Source: CAYMDS01 sp964653195 (GTDB taxonomy: Bacteria > Patescibacteriota > Microgenomatia > Levybacterales > UBA12049). From it: 25,876 nt of DNA. The stretch is taken from NCBI GenBank assembly GCA_964653195.1, contig CAZZCX010000018.1, forward strand, positions 1 through 25,876. Direction: 5' to 3'. Below the pieces are notes generated by a model. That model was not told where the DNA came from and did not search any database. It saw only the letters and a list, made by a program, of their open reading frames with translations. Below, one piece after another: positions 6,183-13,838 of this stretch (its first letter is position 1; the number at the start of each line of letters is the position of its first letter). Both the position numbers and the translations under genes were made by a program.

Positions 6183-8390
6183 CTAACTCTTACCATCTCT
6201 AACTTTCAAGCTTTCTAAATTGTCTGCGGTTGGCCAAATTTCAGTCATAATTGAATCACCATGCCCTGGGAGCTTTTGGTATAGTTCCTCAGATAAGAAA
6301 GGCATAAATGGATGAATAAGTTTAATTACTGTCAATAATACATATTCAAGGACATATTGCGTATCTTTTCTTCGTTTCTTCGACTTTTCGATATAAATAT
6401 CAGCAAATTCATGCCATACAAAGTTATAAATACTATCTGAGGCGAGATGTAAATTAAACTGTTCAATGTTCTTTGTCATGTCTATGATAACTGTATTTAG
6501 CTTTTCTAATATCACTTTATCTTCATGATGCTTGACTTGTTTAAGTATCGTTGAAATATCAGAGAATTCATTAGGCAATGAGTCAATTTGCTCAGGTTTA
6601 AGCTCGATAATGAAACGTGTGACGTTTCGTAGTTTAGTTGTGAAATTTCTAAAATTCTTACATCGCTCATCCATAGACTGAATCGATGCACGTCCGTCTC
6701 TACCTGGTGGCGAATAGGTATAAAGTGCCATTCGCAAAGCATCAGTTCCCCACCTCTCACGCATAACATTTGGATCAATTCCGTTTCCTAAAGACTTTGA
6801 AAACTTACGCCCCTGAAGATCACGAAGCATTCCATGAAAAAACATATTTCTAAATGGAATGTCATCCCTAAACCACAAGCCAAGCATTATCATTCTCGCA
6901 ATCCATAAATATTTAATTTCTGGGGCTGTAATTTCAAAATCCCACGGATAATATTTATTTAGCTCTGGGCTATCATCTGGCCATCCTAGTGTCGCAAAAG
7001 GCCAAATTCCACTCGAGAACCAGGTGTCCAACACCTGCTCATCCTGAGCCCACTCATGCTTGCCGCAAGTAACACAAGGATGATTTGGCTTCTCAAATGA
7101 AACAGCCATATCCTTATCTTTTCCAACACTTTTACTTGGATTACAGATATCACAATACCAGACAGGTATTCTGTGTCCCCACCAAAGAGAACGAGAAATC
7201 GACCAATCATGAACATCTTTTATCCATGAACTAAGAATACTCTCGTAATTTGCCGGAAGAAAACGAATTTTCTTTATATTTTTTAGCGCTTTATCCGCTA
7301 AGGGTTTCATTTTCACAAACCATTCTTCCGAAATTAATGGCTCAACAGTAGACTTACACCTTTCGCATACGGGTACTGAATGCACATAGTCTTTTTCAAT
7401 TGCTATTAAATCAAGCCCTTTAAGCTTCTCCACTGACTTTTCTCTCGCTTCTTTTACCTTTAAGTCTTTCAAGTCAGGATCAAGCTCTGTAATCCTACCC
7501 ATTTTGTCAACTACATGAAGAATCGGCATTCCGTGAGTCTTGCCAATCTCGTAATCCAGAATGTCATGACCCGGGGTTATTTTTAAAGCACCAGTACCAA
7601 ACTCACTATCAACTCGATCATCTTCTATAATAGGAATTCTTGTATCTGTAAAAGGATTAATCGCGTTTTTTCCAACCAAGTGTTTGTACTCAGGATGCGA
7701 AGGATAAATTGCTATTGCTACATCAGCTGCAATAGTTTCAGGTCTAGCAGTGGCAATAGTAATAAAATCATTACTATCTTCAATCTGGTATTTAATAAAA
7801 TATAATTTTTCTTTTTTTTCATCGTACTCCATCTCAATATCCTCAATTGCGGTTCCGCATTTAGGGCACCACTGAACTATATAAGCACCCTTATAAAGCA
7901 AATCCTGTTGCCAAAAAGCATTAAACTCCGCAAAAACTGCTTTCTGGACTTTTTCCTCAAGCGTGAAGACTTCCCGAGTCCAATCTGCAGATAGTCCCAT
8001 CACCTTCCATGTATTATGAAAAGATTCATATATTTCCTCTTTAAACTGCCATGCACGCTTCATCCACTCTTCCCGACCGAGCCTCCTCTTACTCAGCCCC
8101 TCTTTCTCAAGTTTTTTATTTAAAGTACCTTCAAATAAAATTCCAGCATGATCGACGCCTGGAAGAAGTAAAACATCAAAACCCTGCATTCTTTTAAATC
8201 TAGCGAGCGCATCAAGTATCGCATGCTGCATCGCATGTCCGAGATGAAGACTTCCGTTTACATTCGGTGGCGGAATCAAAAGAGAGTATGGCTTTTTCAA
8301 AGATTTAGGATCTGCTTTAAAATAACCCTTCTTTTCCCAATCCTTGTAAATCTGCTGCTCTATACTTGTGCTATTATGCGTCATATTCAT
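6183..8390 (-). CDS. valS: Valyl-tRNA synthetase, short form lacking the C-terminal arm
   Basis: Class Ia signatures are clear: HLGH at 49-52 within PPPNVNGSLHLGHA, and KFSKS at 529-533. ValRS identity rests on three features: the CP1 editing segment GTGALKITPGHDILDYEIG with ATARPET upstream, LDTWFSSGIWPFATLGWP, and the zinc-type cysteine pairs (WCPKCGTA; CERCKS; CDIC; CVTCGK). It charges tRNA-Val and edits mis-activated threonine. At 735 residues it is shorter than the 880-950 of E. coli and B. subtilis. It ends just after the anticodon-binding domain (PFMPFLSEELYQKLP, then SIMTEIWP), so the C-terminal coiled-coil tRNA-binding arm is absent. No frameshift is seen. A TATACT -10 lies 15 bases before the ATG. 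No T-box was recognised upstream. Confidence 0.95.
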   Translation of the reverse strand: MNMTHNSTSIEQQIYKDWEKKGYFKADPKSLKKPYSLLIPPPNVNGSLHLGHAMQHAILDALARFKRMQGFDVLLLPGVDHAGILFEGTLNKKLEKEGLSKRRLGREEWMKRAWQFKEEIYESFHNTWKVMGLSADWTREVFTLEEKVQKAVFAEFNAFWQQDLLYKGAYIVQWCPKCGTAIEDIEMEYDEKKEKLYFIKYQIEDSNDFITIATARPETIAADVAIAIYPSHPEYKHLVGKNAINPFTDTRIPIIEDDRVDSEFGTGALKITPGHDILDYEIGKTHGMPILHVVDKMGRITELDPDLKDLKVKEAREKSVEKLKGLDLIAIEKDYVHSVPVCERCKSTVEPLISEEWFVKMKPLADKALKNIKKIRFLPANYESILSSWIKDVHDWSISRSLWWGHRIPVWYCDICNPSKSVGKDKDMAVSFEKPNHPCVTCGKHEWAQDEQVLDTWFSSGIWPFATLGWPDDSPELNKYYPWDFEITAPEIKYLWIARMIMLGLWFRDDIPFRNMFFHGMLRDLQGRKFSKSLGNGIDPNVMRERWGTDALRMALYTYSPPGRDGRASIQSMDERCKNFRNFTTKLRNVTRFIIELKPEQIDSLPNEFSDISTILKQVKHHEDKVILEKLNTVIIDMTKNIEQFNLHLASDSIYNFVWHEFADIYIEKSKKRRKDTQYVLEYVLLTVIKLIHPFMPFLSEELYQKLPGHGDSIMTEIWPTADNLESLKVRDGKS

Positions 8391-8440
8391 ATCATTGAAA
8401 ATTTTAGTATAAAAAGTTTTATAAATAGTTATGTGGCTTA

Positions 8441-8480
8441 TTGTGATTCTATCATAGCCTCAAGCTTCCTTCAATCACAA
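8441..8480. repeat. 8-bp perfect inverted repeat upstream of valS
   Basis: TTGTGATT (8441-8448) and AATCACAA (8473-8480) are exact complements separated by 24 bases. The repeat lies about 50-90 bases upstream of the valS ATG and upstream of its likely -10. It could be a dimeric regulator site or a weak stem at the end of the regulator transcript. It has no U-tract, so it is not a standard terminator. Confidence 0.5.
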
Positions 8481-8549
8481 AAGATCGTCAAATTACTCGA
8501 GACTAAGATTGCTGAATCAATATGACTAACTAATAGACCTATATACATT

Positions 8550-8582
8550 CGGGGAAAGTACGGGGATTATTCGGGGATTATT
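8550..8582. promoter_or_regulatory. Three tandem 11-bp repeats, candidate operator for the adjacent winged-helix regulator
   Basis: Three contiguous 11-mers begin with CGGGGA: CGGGGAAAGTA (8550-8560), CGGGGATTATT (8561-8571) and CGGGGATTATT (8572-8582). The last two are identical, and the array overlaps the stop codon of the regulator gene. PhoB/OmpR-type winged helices bind direct repeats spaced by about 11 bp in head-to-tail arrays, and the adjacent gene encodes such a domain. The likely target is valS, about 160 bases downstream on the minus strand, or the regulator's own 3' region. The repeats are directly visible; the operator role is inferred. Confidence 0.6.
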
Positions 8583-9882
8583 TCTCCAATAACTGATATC
8601 CCCTGGTTCTAATTGTTTTAATCTCGTATTTGCTCTTTTGTGAACGAAGCTTTGTGCGTAACCTGGCAACCAAACGATCAATAGCCCAATCAGATATACC
8701 CGATTCGACATATTCAGGCCAAACTGAATCAATAATCATATCTCTTTCACAAATTTCCCCAACCGTATTCTGCAGAAAAGTAAATAGTGCAAGCTCTTTC
8801 TTGGTGAAATGGATTCTATCTTCTTTTGAAGGTCTACTTTCTATAAAGCCTTTGACGTGAGAGCCAAAGAGTACGCTGAATATCGTTAAGTTATTTTTTC
8901 CAAACAACATTTCTGTATCCCACAGATATAACGCATCTAATTTGTCTTTCTCCGTCACCTTCTCGCCTTTAATTATTTTCCGAAGTGTTTCTTTTTCACG
9001 ATTAGTGAGGCTTTCCCACAGCTCCTCTGACTGCAGTATAATACGCTCATCTCTTAATAAAAATTCAAGAAGATTTACTTCTGTTATAGAATTAGGCTTA
9101 TCTAACTCACGAAGCGCTAATAAGCTTAATTGTAAATATTGTACGTGGCCGCCCGTAATACGAAATAGCTCTTCTTTTGTTTTTGAAGACAATTTAAGCT
9201 GATACTGATCATTGTGTGTTTTAATGATAATCTCCAAATCTTCTGTACTCGCAAGGGTCATATACATGTTCTGGCGATAAAAAGACATTGTATTTCCTAG
9301 AAAAGCTTCTGGTGAAAGCTCGGTTAACTGCCTAAAACTCGTAAACACATAAGAAAGCTTATCTCCAGAGGCACTTATAAGTGCCCCTAAATTATCTATA
9401 AATGCCGGAGTAACTTTTTCTTTTACCCTGTCAAAGTGTACGAGAAAAACTGTAGGTAGATAATCATTTTCAATCAATACTTCAAGTGCAATTCGAACGT
9501 TATCCATCGTCACGATATGATCATTTATCTGAATAGTTTTTAAAAACAAATTTTCTATTTTCTTTTTTTCGCTTGTTGCTATATCAACGCGTTCAACAGT
9601 GTCAGAAATTCTTTTAAGCATCAGAGTCCACAGTGGAAAAATCTCTCTTTCGATTAAATCATTTAGGTCCACGACTATAAACAAATGCTTTTCCACATTC
9701 CCCATAAGCTTATGCTGTGCTTTAGGGTGTGAAAAAAAGAAACGCAAAAAATTACTGATACCGACCCTCTTCATACCAATCAAAGCCACAGAATGACGAT
9801 GCCTCAAGTGTCTTCCTAAGATTTCAAAATCTTTTCTTCTATAACTAACAGGGTATTTTGCCTCAATTACACGGGAATACAT
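8578..9882 (-). CDS. Regulator: degenerate P-loop (STAND/AAA-like) ATPase domain fused to a PhoB-like winged helix
   Basis: Numbering is from the preferred ATG at 9882 (434 residues); a GTG at 9924 would add 14 residues. The N-terminal half resembles an AAA/STAND ATPase. The Walker A position reads GMKRVGISN (about 36-44), with Ile where the catalytic Lys belongs, and a Walker B-like strand PTVFLVHFD follows near 165. SLTNREKETLRKI near 300 resembles the helical region after the ATPase in MalT-like and archaeal ATPases. The last 95 residues are a Trans_reg_C winged helix (FTKKELALFTFLQ, DWAIDRLVARLRTKL, IKTIRTRGYQLLEK). There is no receiver domain. It probably senses an unknown signal without efficient ATP hydrolysis. 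It diverges from the aldolase gene and faces the 11-bp repeats at its 3' end. The later start is chosen because a -10 TACAAT lies exactly 6 bases before it. Confidence 0.8.
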   Translation of the reverse strand: MYSRVIEAKYPVSYRRKDFEILGRHLRHRHSVALIGMKRVGISNFLRFFFSHPKAQHKLMGNVEKHLFIVVDLNDLIEREIFPLWTLMLKRISDTVERVDIATSEKKKIENLFLKTIQINDHIVTMDNVRIALEVLIENDYLPTVFLVHFDRVKEKVTPAFIDNLGALISASGDKLSYVFTSFRQLTELSPEAFLGNTMSFYRQNMYMTLASTEDLEIIIKTHNDQYQLKLSSKTKEELFRITGGHVQYLQLSLLALRELDKPNSITEVNLLEFLLRDERIILQSEELWESLTNREKETLRKIIKGEKVTEKDKLDALYLWDTEMLFGKNNLTIFSVLFGSHVKGFIESRPSKEDRIHFTKKELALFTFLQNTVGEICERDMIIDSVWPEYVESGISDWAIDRLVARLRTKLRSQKSKYEIKTIRTRGYQLLEK

Positions 9883-9888
9883 GGCGAT

Positions 9889-9917
9889 ATTGTATTCGAA
9901 TTTACAGGAGTTAGCAA
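9889..9917 (-). promoter_or_regulatory. Leaderless promoter of the winged-helix regulator
   Basis: On the minus strand a -35-like TTGCTA (9912-9917), a 17-base spacer and a -10 TACAAT (9889-9894) are followed by 6 bases before the ATG at 9882. The predicted +1 is the A of the ATG. Part of the promoter lies inside the longer GTG-initiated reading frame, which argues against that start. Confidence 0.5.
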
Positions 9918-9968
9918 ACAACACTAGAATTTTTTGTTTGTGTAATGTAAACTAACACTGATAAGTTT

Positions 9969-11363
9969 ATGTACAAAAATCTAACTGAATTAAAAACAAA
10001 TCTCGATCATGTCTTCACTTTCCATGATCCGCAAATAAAAATTCATAAACCCGAAAAGGTCGCAAGTATTATAGATAAAATTATCTATACCTCTGTATTT
10101 ACGAAAGATGAGTCACTTCAAATAAAAACAAGAAAGATTATTCACTTACTTGCCAAGGAGGTTGGAGTTTTGTCGTCATCAATTCAGCCTCTCTACAAAG
10201 CGTTTGCTGATGGTAAAGCACATGGATTCACTGTGCCCGCCATGAACCTTCGTATGCTCACCTATGATGTAGCTCGTGCTATCTTCAGGATCGCAAAGGA
10301 AAAAAACGCCGGCGCTTTCATCATCGAAATAGCAAAAACTGAATCTGAATATACGGATCAAGAGCCTTCAGAATTTATCACAGTAGTTCTCGCTGCTGCA
10401 ATTAAAGAGAGCTATCAGTATCCTGTATTTATTCAGGGTGACCACTGCCAGTTCAGTGCATGGCGCTACAAAAAAGACAAAGAGGTTGAGTTAGCCAGAG
10501 TAAAAGATTGGGTAACACTTCTTCTTGATGCTGGCTTTCGTAATATCGATATAGATGGCTCAACGCTCGTGGATCTAACAAAGCCCTCACTTACCGCACA
10601 GCAAAAAGACAACTCTCATGTCACAGCCGAAATGACAAAGTTCATCAGAGAATATGAAAAAAAGCTGCAAAATCATAAGACTAGAAAACTACAAGATTCG
10701 CTTGCAGACACTCCAGACATCAAGCTCCGAATAAACCCCATAGCTATCGGTGGAGAGATAGGGCATATTGGCGAAAAAAACAGTACTGCGGATGACTTTG
10801 AAGCCTTCATGAAGCAATATCTTAACAAAATTCCATTAAAATCAGGCCTCAGTAAAGTCAGTGTTCAGACCGGAACTTCGCACGGCGGTGTAGTAAATCC
10901 CGACGGTACAGTTCAGAAAATGGCAGTTGATTTCTCGGTAATTGAATCAGTAGGAAAAGTAGCTAGAGAAAAATACCACCTTGCAGGACCTGTTCAGCAC
11001 GGCGCATCTACTCTACCAATGGATTCATTTCATAAATTTGTCTCATCAAAGACTGCTGAAATTCACCTTTCAACTGGTTTTCAGAATTTGGTATATGACA
11101 AAATGCCAAAAAAACTCAGAGACGAGATGTATGCATGGTTAAAATTAAACTTAAAAGAGGAATGGAAGGAGTCTTGGACCGAAGATCAGTTTATATACAA
11201 AACACGGAAAAAAGCCTGGGGACCTTTCAAAAAACAAACCTGGGACCTTTCAGAAACAGAAAAAGCTCCAATAATTGAAGCTATGGAAAAATATGTAGCT
11301 GAAATTTTTGATCAACTACACATCGAAGGCACGATGGAGCAAGTAAGAGAGTACTGTAAATAG
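9969..11363 (+). CDS. Class II fructose-bisphosphate aldolase-family protein, enlarged
   Basis: The class II aldolase core runs from about residue 75 to 375. It shows TVPAMNLRM (89-96), QGDHCQF (156-162, with catalytic Asp158 and zinc His159), NIDIDGSTL (192-200), GGEIGHIGEKN (261-271), TGTSHGG (301-307, with zinc His305), GPVQHGAS (340-347, with zinc His344) and EIHLSTGFQN (364-373). The phosphate-binding and metal sites therefore appear intact. At 464 residues it exceeds the usual 285-360 because of an N-terminal extension of about 75 residues and a C-terminal extension of about 85 rich in Trp and Lys. It should reversibly split fructose-1,6-bisphosphate; tagatose-bisphosphate or another ketose bisphosphate is possible. 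The pgk and hexokinase-like genes downstream support a glycolytic role. No Shine-Dalgarno sequence is visible. Confidence 0.87.
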   Translation: MYKNLTELKTNLDHVFTFHDPQIKIHKPEKVASIIDKIIYTSVFTKDESLQIKTRKIIHLLAKEVGVLSSSIQPLYKAFADGKAHGFTVPAMNLRMLTYDVARAIFRIAKEKNAGAFIIEIAKTESEYTDQEPSEFITVVLAAAIKESYQYPVFIQGDHCQFSAWRYKKDKEVELARVKDWVTLLLDAGFRNIDIDGSTLVDLTKPSLTAQQKDNSHVTAEMTKFIREYEKKLQNHKTRKLQDSLADTPDIKLRINPIAIGGEIGHIGEKNSTADDFEAFMKQYLNKIPLKSGLSKVSVQTGTSHGGVVNPDGTVQKMAVDFSVIESVGKVAREKYHLAGPVQHGASTLPMDSFHKFVSSKTAEIHLSTGFQNLVYDKMPKKLRDEMYAWLKLNLKEEWKESWTEDQFIYKTRKKAWGPFKKQTWDLSETEKAPIIEAMEKYVAEIFDQLHIEGTMEQVREYCK

Positions 11364-11457
11364 AATTTCCAGCTTCCAGTTGTAAGTTTTCAATTAGTAT
11401 AGAAATTAATAATTAATAAATTAACTGGCGACTGGAAAACCGAAACTGGAATTAATT
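11364..11457. repeat. aldolase-pgk spacer with imperfect inverted repeat of CTGG/CCAG units
   Basis: Two 15-base arms (11367-11381 and 11423-11437) are complementary at 12 of 15 positions, with the three mismatches in the middle. Their core motif CCAGTT/AACTGG recurs a further time before the pgk ATG. The 41 bases between the arms are extremely AT-rich. It could fold into a processing hairpin between the two glycolytic messages or be slippage-derived filler. No consensus promoter was recognised. Confidence 0.45.
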
Positions 11458-12624
11458 ATGCGATTCATAGACAATGGTGATTTAAAAAATAAAAGAATTC
11501 TCGTACGGGTAGACTTCAATGTGTCTCTTAGTCCAGATGGCACTATTTCAAACGATGAACGCATCAAACAAACCCTCCCTACACTCACCTACTTGCTGGA
11601 AAACAATAATACTCTGATTCTCATGAGTCATCTTGGAAACCCGAAAGGAGTGGATGAAAAATTTTCGTTAATACCCATCGCAGCTCGCTTGCAAGAGTAT
11701 CTACCTAATTACAAAATCGTTCTTAGAAACTTGGAAGTTATTCGAAGCGAAGCGAATAGTTCAGAGCTATACCACTCAACACAAGATAAAAATACAATTG
11801 TTTTGCTTGATAATCTCCGCTTTAATCCAGGAGAAAAAGCAAATGATCCAGAATTCGCAAAGCAACTCGCATCATTAGCTGACGCATATGTAAACGACGC
11901 TTTCTCTGCATCACACAGACCACATGCATCAATTGTAGGTATACCATTATATTTACCTTCATTTGCGGGCTTTCTATTTAAAAAAGAGGTTGAGATGCTT
12001 AAGAAAGCAACAGAAAATCCTTTAAAGCCTGTTGTGGCAATACTTGGTGGTGCAAAAATATCCACAAAATTAAAGCTGATTGGAAGATTTATAGATATTG
12101 CCGATACGGTGATTCTGGGCGGAGGACTCGCACATAACTTTTTCTTAGCAAAAGGATTAAATATCGGAAAAAGTATATCCGAGCCCTCGGAAATCGAACA
12201 CACTAAGGAACTTTTGAAATTGGCAAGGGATAAAAATATAAATCTCGCCTTACCTACAGACGTAGTTATTCAAGAAGGTGAATTAATAAAAATAAATGAT
12301 GTCTCAGAAACTGATCAAATATTTGATATTGGAATAGAATCTCAAACTCACTATTCAAAACTCATATTGGATGCTAAGACCATTATTTGGAACGGTCCCG
12401 TAGGGTATTTCGAAGATCCTAGGTATAGACATGGAACAGACTCAGTCTATGATGCTATCGTAAAAAATGAAAGTGCAACTTCAATTCTGGGAGGTGGCGA
12501 TACTCTTGCTGCAATTGCAGGAAGGCCAGGACGAGAGAAAATAACTCATGTATCAACCGCAGGAGGAGCAATGCTTGAATTTATCGAAAACGGCACACTT
12601 CCCGGTATTGAAGCATTAAGGTAA
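11458..12624 (+). CDS. pgk: Phosphoglycerate kinase
   Basis: The 388 residues match PGK length and motif order: RVDFNVSL near 17 (signature), MSHLGNPKG near 57, the basic substrate loop NDAFSASHRPHAS near 151, LGGAKISTKLKLI near 198, WNGPVGYFED near 309, and the nucleotide loop GGGDTLAAI near 344 with TAGGAMLEFI close to the end. It converts 1,3-bisphosphoglycerate and ADP to 3-phosphoglycerate and ATP in the cytoplasm. It lies between the aldolase and hexokinase-like genes on the same strand. The start is the ATG after the AT-rich spacer, and no Shine-Dalgarno sequence is visible. Confidence 0.97.
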   Translation: MRFIDNGDLKNKRILVRVDFNVSLSPDGTISNDERIKQTLPTLTYLLENNNTLILMSHLGNPKGVDEKFSLIPIAARLQEYLPNYKIVLRNLEVIRSEANSSELYHSTQDKNTIVLLDNLRFNPGEKANDPEFAKQLASLADAYVNDAFSASHRPHASIVGIPLYLPSFAGFLFKKEVEMLKKATENPLKPVVAILGGAKISTKLKLIGRFIDIADTVILGGGLAHNFFLAKGLNIGKSISEPSEIEHTKELLKLARDKNINLALPTDVVIQEGELIKINDVSETDQIFDIGIESQTHYSKLILDAKTIIWNGPVGYFEDPRYRHGTDSVYDAIVKNESATSILGGGDTLAAIAGRPGREKITHVSTAGGAMLEFIENGTLPGIEALR

Positions 12625-12675
12625 ATACTTAAAAAATCACTCAAGAACGTAAACTTACCTCATAATAAATACTAA

Positions 12676-12684
12676 TGATACAAT
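12676..12684 (+). promoter_or_regulatory. Extended -10 promoter of the hexokinase-like gene
   Basis: TGATACAAT (hexamer 12679-12684) ends one base before the first ATG (12686) and 10 bases before the second (12695). The usual -10 to +1 distance puts the transcript start near 12691, so the second ATG would be the used, nearly leaderless start. Confidence 0.45.
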
Positions 12685-12685
12685 A

Positions 12686-13771
12686 ATGTTTATTATGCGA
12701 TTTCTTCATATTTCTGAAATTATAAAGAAAAACTTTCTTCAAGAACTACGAGATGCGAATGCGGGAAAACCGACAAGTCTGAGATTTATAAAACAAAACT
12801 TTCCGCTACTAAAACCAATCAAGCCCCTTGAGACTTTTCAGGTACTAGTGATAGGTGGAACAATATTAAAAAAAGCCTTAATAAAAAAAGATGGACATTT
12901 AACTGAAATTATTGATTATCATGAAAAAGAACATCCGCTTCTGCTAACCAAGGATCAATTTTTCAATTATCTCCATGATAATCTTTATGATTCAGTAAAT
13001 ATTGCCGCTATTAATTTCGCCTATCCAATAAATCCAATTTTACGAAATGGCAAAATGGATGGAATACTTCTCTCTGGTGGAAAGGGTAATTTACTTAATG
13101 GGCTTGAGGGGGTTATGGTCGGAAAAAACTTAGAGGACCATTTGTTAAATAAGTATCAAAGAAAGATGAGAGTGTTTGTCGTAAATGATGTTATCTGCCT
13201 TTTAGCATCATTGCCTCAAGATCAACCCAAGGAGAAAATTATTGGTGCGATAATGGGAACAGGGACAAACTTATCTTTTTACGAAAAGGATTACGCTGTA
13301 AACATCCAATCAGGAGGATTTGATAAATTCTCACCTTCAAATGAGTGTATAGAAATTGATAAAGACTCACCAAGGCCAGGAAAATCGCTTTTTGAAAAAG
13401 AAACTGCTGGAGCATATCTTTATAAACAATTTAATTACTTGGTTGTGAAAAATAAAATAAATTATTCACTTATTAATTCAACTAAGGAACTTTATGAAAG
13501 TGTTTTGAATGATAAAAACACTGAGGTTAAAACATTAGCGCATATGTTATTCGAAAAATCAGCTGCATATTTTGCTTCCCAAACTGCAGGACTTGCTTTC
13601 TTTAAAAACGAACCTATTAATGTAATTATGGAGGGAAGCTTATACTGGGAGAATCCATTTTACAGAGAACTTTTCAGCGATTATTTAAAAATACTATCAC
13701 CAAAATTTGAGATAAAAATTCTAAAAGTCGACAATAGTTCTATAATCGGTGCGGCGAATCTACTTACCTAA
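12686..13771 (+). CDS. Hexokinase-family (ASKHA fold) sugar kinase with altered phosphate-1 loop
   Basis: The 361-residue protein aligns by eye with eukaryote-type hexokinases. The phosphate-1 position is VLVIGGTILKKALI (53-66), FAYPINP (111-117) corresponds to the FSFP segment, VFVVNDVICLLAS (163-175) holds the catalytic Asp168, and GAIMGTGTNLSFYEK (187-201) is the phosphate-2 loop. INVIMEGSLYWENPFYREL (311-329) and SSIIGAANLL at the C-terminus are the adenosine-side motifs. The usual DLGGTN of phosphate-1 reads VIGGTI, so the magnesium-related Asp is lost, and the NMEWG glucose-site motif reads NIQSGG. Substrate and activity may thus differ from glucose phosphorylation. It follows pgk on the same strand but has its own extended -10. 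The ATG at 12695 is an alternative start. Confidence 0.8.
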   Translation: MFIMRFLHISEIIKKNFLQELRDANAGKPTSLRFIKQNFPLLKPIKPLETFQVLVIGGTILKKALIKKDGHLTEIIDYHEKEHPLLLTKDQFFNYLHDNLYDSVNIAAINFAYPINPILRNGKMDGILLSGGKGNLLNGLEGVMVGKNLEDHLLNKYQRKMRVFVVNDVICLLASLPQDQPKEKIIGAIMGTGTNLSFYEKDYAVNIQSGGFDKFSPSNECIEIDKDSPRPGKSLFEKETAGAYLYKQFNYLVVKNKINYSLINSTKELYESVLNDKNTEVKTLAHMLFEKSAAYFASQTAGLAFFKNEPINVIMEGSLYWENPFYRELFSDYLKILSPKFEIKILKVDNSSIIGAANLLT

Positions 13772-13803
13772 AAAACTCTCCATCTTCCACCAAAATATTA
13801 AAA

Positions 13804-13832
13804 ATGACAATCTGATCAATGACTGCTATAAT
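13804..13832 (+). promoter_or_regulatory. Near-consensus leaderless promoter of dedA
   Basis: A -35 ATGACA (13804-13809), a 17-base spacer and an extended -10 TGCTATAAT (hexamer 13827-13832) are followed by exactly 6 bases and then the ATG at 13839. The predicted +1 is the A of that ATG. Confidence 0.7.
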
Positions 13833-13838
13833 CACGAT

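Noticed and set aside
8391..8577. T-box riboswitch upstream of valS
   Set aside because: No T-box core sequence or specifier-loop and antiterminator arrangement is recognisable, and the likely -10 lies too close to the ATG to leave room for one.
8526..8860. Small open frames on both strands across the 3' end of the regulator gene
   Set aside because: They are out-of-frame shadows of the winged-helix coding sequence, with no recognisable protein character.
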